DNA of 64,000 nt from Terrisporobacter glycolicus ATCC 14880 = DSM 1288 (GTDB taxonomy: Bacteria; Bacillota; Clostridia; Peptostreptococcales; Peptostreptococcaceae). Both the position numbers and the translations under genes were made by a program. The DNA lies in the NCBI RefSeq assembly GCF_036812735.1, contig NZ_CP117523.1, forward strand, positions 3,720,001 to 3,784,000. The letters run 5' to 3'. Shown piece after piece: positions 61,305 to 64,000 of the stretch; within the stretch, counting starts at the first letter, position 1, and each line of letters starts with the position of its first letter. The notes below the pieces were generated by a model, which made no database searches, had not been told where the DNA came from, and saw only the letters and a program-made list of their open reading frames with translations.

Positions 61305-63536
61305 TTATTCCTTTTTTGATTCTCTTGATTTATTATAAGTATCTAATTTTTCTTTTACCAAATTTTTGATGTCTTTAAACATTTTATCCGTCAAAATCTC
61401 TACACTTTCTTCTATTTTGCTCACAGGATAAATTTTAAAACAGCCATCTTTTATTGTTTTTTCCATTTCATCTGAAAGTATTAAATTATCCATATTATCT
61501 TTTGGCAAAATCACACCATACACTTTATCTTTAAATCCTCTTTTTTTGCATACATTGTAAAATCCCTCAATTTTTTCTGTAATTCCACCGACAACTTGTA
61601 TTTCTCCTTTTTGGTTTAAAGATCCTGTAATTGCTATATTTTGTTTTATTGGTATTTCACTTAAAGAAGATAGTAATGCACACAATTCTGCTAAAGTAGC
61701 ACTATCACCATCTATTCCTCCATAATTTTGTTCAAAACAAATGTATGCATTTACTGATAACGGGTATTCCTGCGCAAATTGTTCTGCCAAATAACCTTGC
61801 AAAATAAGCACTCCTTTATTGTGTATTGCTCCACTCATTTTTACTTCTCTTTCTATATTTATTATACCTCTATTCCCAATGCTAGTAGTTACACTAATTC
61901 TTGATGGTCTTCCAAATGAATATTCTCCCATACCAAGAACTGATAATCCATTTATCACACCAACTCTACTACCTTCCGTATCAATCATTATTGTATTATC
62001 TTCAATAAATTCATCAATCTTATTTTCTATTTTATTTAAACGCTTACGTTTTTCTAATATAGCTATTTCCACATGTTTCTTTTCCACAAATTCTTTATTC
62101 TCTAGTTTTGCAAAAATATCTGATTCTGTTATTATCTCAAGTAACTTATTAAAGTCTGTTGATAGTTTTTTCTTACTTCCCACTAATCTAGTACTATGTT
62201 TTATAACATCTTCTACAGCCTCATAAGTAAAATGATTTAATTTATTTTTTTCACATTGAAATGCTATAAATTTTGCCATTCCATATTCTGTAACTTCACT
62301 TCTATCCATTTCATTATCAAAATCCACAAACATTTTAAAACACTTACTAAATTCACTATCATATCTATAAAGCACATCATAAATATAGTTACTTCCAATT
62401 AATATAATTTTCAAATTTAGTGGTATTTCCTCAGGTTCTATTGATACCTTTGTCTCCATCGGAATTTTTTGTGACTGTATAGCCTTTTTCAAAAGTTCCC
62501 ATGATAAGGGGTAGGATAAAAGTTGTTGAGCGTACAAGACTAAATATCCTCCATTAGCTTTTTGCAAAGATCCAGAAAAAACTTTCGTAAAATCAGTTTT
62601 TATATTGCCACTATTATAATCATACTCAACCTTACCGAATAGATTTGATGGACTTGGATTAGTTTCAACAATAACAGGCGCCTTTTCATTATTTTCATTG
62701 TCTACAAATAAATTCACTGCGTATTTTAAGAAGCAATCTTTATTGTAATATTCTCTAAGTTCCTCATCATCTAAGTAAAATAGTTCTAAATTTTTTAATA
62801 TATCTTCTCTAACTTTATTAATATAATCTATAATTTTTTCGCAGTCCCCATATTTTTCTTTTAATTCTTCAATATGAGGATCAACGACTAATTTCCCAAC
62901 TTCATCTTCTATTTCAATCATTATAGTTTTTATGTTTTCCTCAATTTCTCTTATCTGATAAACTACTTTTATTGCCATATTTTCTAATTCTTTTTTTATC
63001 TTAAAAAACTCTTCTGAAGATACTTCATCTTCAAAATTTTCATTTAAAGGAACAAACACCATACCTACCTTACTACTTTTAAGCTTAAATCCCTTTTCTT
63101 CTCCATAAGTTTTTATCTTTTTAATCAAATCTTCCTTTTGCATTTCATATTCTTCCAATAATGTATTTTTATTTACCTCATATTCTTCACTATCAAATGC
63201 TTCTTTTATTTCTTCAAACAATTTATCTATCATTTCTTCTATATCATCTTTAAATATCTTTCCCTTTCCTCTTTCTAAACTTATTACAATAGGCTCTCTT
63301 GGATTATCGAAATTATATACATAACACCAATCTTTATGACTATTTTTGTCTTTAGAATATTCATCTAATATTTTCATGGTATAAGTGCTTTTTCCTGTTC
63401 CAGGGTCACCTGCTATATATATGTTATAAGTAGGGTTATCTATTTTTAAACCCAGTTCCATAGCTGTTACTGCTCTGTCTTGACCCAAAAAATCTTTTAA
63501 AGGTTCTACTTCTGACGTATTGTTAAATTTTTGCAT
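61305..63536 (-). CDS. Lon-like ATP-dependent protease (LonB/archaeal-Lon-related AAA+ protein)
   Basis: A 743-residue protein. N-terminal AAA+ Walker A IYIAGDPGTGKSTYTMK (around residue 45), then a long helical insertion (residues ~100-290, charged coiled coil), an AAA+ lid, and a C-terminal Lon peptidase domain (S16) from about residue 540. The catalytic dyad is visible: Ser in GGIDGDSATLAELCALLSSLSEIP and Lys in VVGGITEKIEGFYNVCKKRGF. It lacks the Lon N-terminal substrate-binding domain and a membrane anchor, so it is neither classical LonA nor LonB. This type of putative ATP-dependent protease is widespread in clostridia. It has a GGAAAGGGG ribosome binding site. Confidence 0.88.
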   Translation of the reverse strand: MQKFNNTSEVEPLKDFLGQDRAVTAMELGLKIDNPTYNIYIAGDPGTGKSTYTMKILDEYSKDKNSHKDWCYVYNFDNPREPIVISLERGKGKIFKDDIEEMIDKLFEEIKEAFDSEEYEVNKNTLLEEYEMQKEDLIKKIKTYGEEKGFKLKSSKVGMVFVPLNENFEDEVSSEEFFKIKKELENMAIKVVYQIREIEENIKTIMIEIEDEVGKLVVDPHIEELKEKYGDCEKIIDYINKVREDILKNLELFYLDDEELREYYNKDCFLKYAVNLFVDNENNEKAPVIVETNPSPSNLFGKVEYDYNSGNIKTDFTKVFSGSLQKANGGYLVLYAQQLLSYPLSWELLKKAIQSQKIPMETKVSIEPEEIPLNLKIILIGSNYIYDVLYRYDSEFSKCFKMFVDFDNEMDRSEVTEYGMAKFIAFQCEKNKLNHFTYEAVEDVIKHSTRLVGSKKKLSTDFNKLLEIITESDIFAKLENKEFVEKKHVEIAILEKRKRLNKIENKIDEFIEDNTIMIDTEGSRVGVINGLSVLGMGEYSFGRPSRISVTTSIGNRGIINIEREVKMSGAIHNKGVLILQGYLAEQFAQEYPLSVNAYICFEQNYGGIDGDSATLAELCALLSSLSEIPIKQNIAITGSLNQKGEIQVVGGITEKIEGFYNVCKKRGFKDKVYGVILPKDNMDNLILSDEMEKTIKDGCFKIYPVSKIEESVEILTDKMFKDIKNLVKEKLDTYNKSRESKKE

Positions 63537-63647
63537 ATTATTCCCCTTTCCATCCCCTATTTATATGAACTAAGATTATACTCTCTTATAAACTTAATTA
63601 ATTATATGTATTAGCCTTCTTTAATTTGACTTAATAATTTTCAAAAA

Positions 63648-63682
63648 ATAAAAAGCCTATGATTTATCACTTCATAGACTTT
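63648..63682 (-). terminator. Rho-independent terminator overlapping the end of queG
   Basis: Minus-strand AAAGTCTATGA, loop, TCATAGGCTTTTT. The queG stop codon (63,667-63,669) lies inside the loop region, so the terminator overlaps the coding sequence. Confidence 0.75.
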
Positions 63683-64000
63683 TCTTTTAATATATCCATA
63701 TTTCTTTTTATAATATTTTTTCCTCTCCAACTAAAGGCTCTATCCTTGTATCTTCGCTTAAATTCTTTATTTGATATATTATTGATTTCTTCCTCATTTA
63801 AATTAGTTATTAAATTAACAGTAAATTCTTCAATATTACTTTCACATATATCTTTATTGTGAGGACAAACTTGCTGACATATATCACATCCAAATATTGA
63901 TTTATTCTTTTTAATTTTTACTATTTCTTCAGAAGTAAGCTCTTCTTTTTTTTGAGTTATAAATGAAACACATTTTTTAGGATCCATTTTATAATTTCCC
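63667..64000 (-). CDS. queG: Epoxyqueuosine reductase QueG, C-terminal part (5' end beyond the window)
   Basis: The reading frame is open through the right edge (GNYKMDPKKCVSFITQKKEEL), so the ATG at 63,987 is internal and the gene is incomplete here. The visible ~110 residues are the end of the QueG ferredoxin-like domain: DPKKCVSFITQK and the second 4Fe-4S motif FGCDICQQVCPHNK, followed by the terminal RAFSWRGKNIIKRNMDIL helix. QueG is a cobalamin-dependent enzyme that performs the last step of queuosine synthesis on tRNA. The cobalamin domain and first cluster motif lie outside the window. Confidence 0.9.
   Translation of the reverse strand, partial: GNYKMDPKKCVSFITQKKEELTSEEIVKIKKNKSIFGCDICQQVCPHNKDICESNIEEFTVNLITNLNEEEINNISNKEFKRRYKDRAFSWRGKNIIKRNMDILKEKSMK

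Noticed and set aside
1-64000. CRISPR arrays, insertion sequences, prophage or toxin-locus genes
   Set aside because: No regularly spaced repeats, transposase, integrase or phage genes were found; the window is ordinary chromosomal backbone with consistent codon use.

Overview
The window is AT-rich, low-GC Gram-positive DNA. It reads as a chromosome segment of an anaerobic, spore-forming member of the Peptostreptococcaceae. From memory, the uninterrupted gene order cooS-cooC-fhs-fchA-folD-metV-metF-lpdA-cooC-acsD-acsC-acsE-acsB-gcvH followed by a RACo-type activator matches the Wood-Ljungdahl locus of Clostridioides difficile (CD0716-CD0730). The housekeeping neighbourhood (thrS, infC-rpmI-rplT, ktrAB, pheST, zapA, mutS2) also fits, so C. 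difficile or a close relative is my best guess. I could not run a search. Nearly all genes lie on the minus strand, so the layout below is given in window order while transcription mostly runs right to left.

1-2,000: the 5' end of a ClC chloride channel gene (minus), an NhaP-type cation/proton antiporter (plus) and a tRNA-Ser(GCU). 2,000-6,550: a probable metal (most likely nickel) supply module. It holds a FecB-type lipoprotein, a FecCD permease and a FecE ATPase with a histidine-rich tail, then CooT, a DUF3842 protein and a very His-rich small protein. Both transcription units of the module have a good sigma-A promoter followed by a hairpin in the leader. 6,580-24,870: a RACo-type corrinoid reductive activator in its own unit, then the 14-gene CODH/acetyl-CoA synthase and methyl-branch operon, read from cooS (24,870) to gcvH (8,685). 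Several of its intercistronic gaps contain long perfect or near-perfect stem-loops that lack a terminator U-tract.

25,400-36,100: a TPR protein and an overlapping B12-binding radical SAM protein, two unrecognised genes, argS, a DUF523 protein, mutS2 and pepD. 36,100-47,300: a U32 peptidase, zapA, pheT-pheS behind a T-box, a SpoU rRNA methylase, KtrA-KtrB, and rplT-rpmI-infC behind an L20-type leader, with infC starting at AUU. 47,700-52,200: a membrane-anchor-less FtsH-like protease (plus), thrS behind a T-box, and a YtxC-family sporulation protein. 52,400-57,500: a BMP-type nucleoside ABC transporter. A structured leader that I do not recognise precedes its ATPase gene. 57,700-64,000: DegV, TrmL, a VanW/YoaR-type envelope protein, endonuclease III, a Lon-like protease and the 3' end of queG.

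How the parts work together: CODH (cooS) and acetyl-CoA synthase (acsB) need nickel, two CooC ATPases probably mature these enzymes, and the FecBCE-CooT-His-rich module next door could provide and buffer the metal. RACo re-reduces the corrinoid protein AcsCD. GcvH and LpdA inside the operon tie it to one-carbon units from glycine. The most interesting uncharacterised items are the metal module with its attenuator-type leaders, the intercistronic stem-loops of the acs operon, and the leader RNA of the nucleoside transporter.
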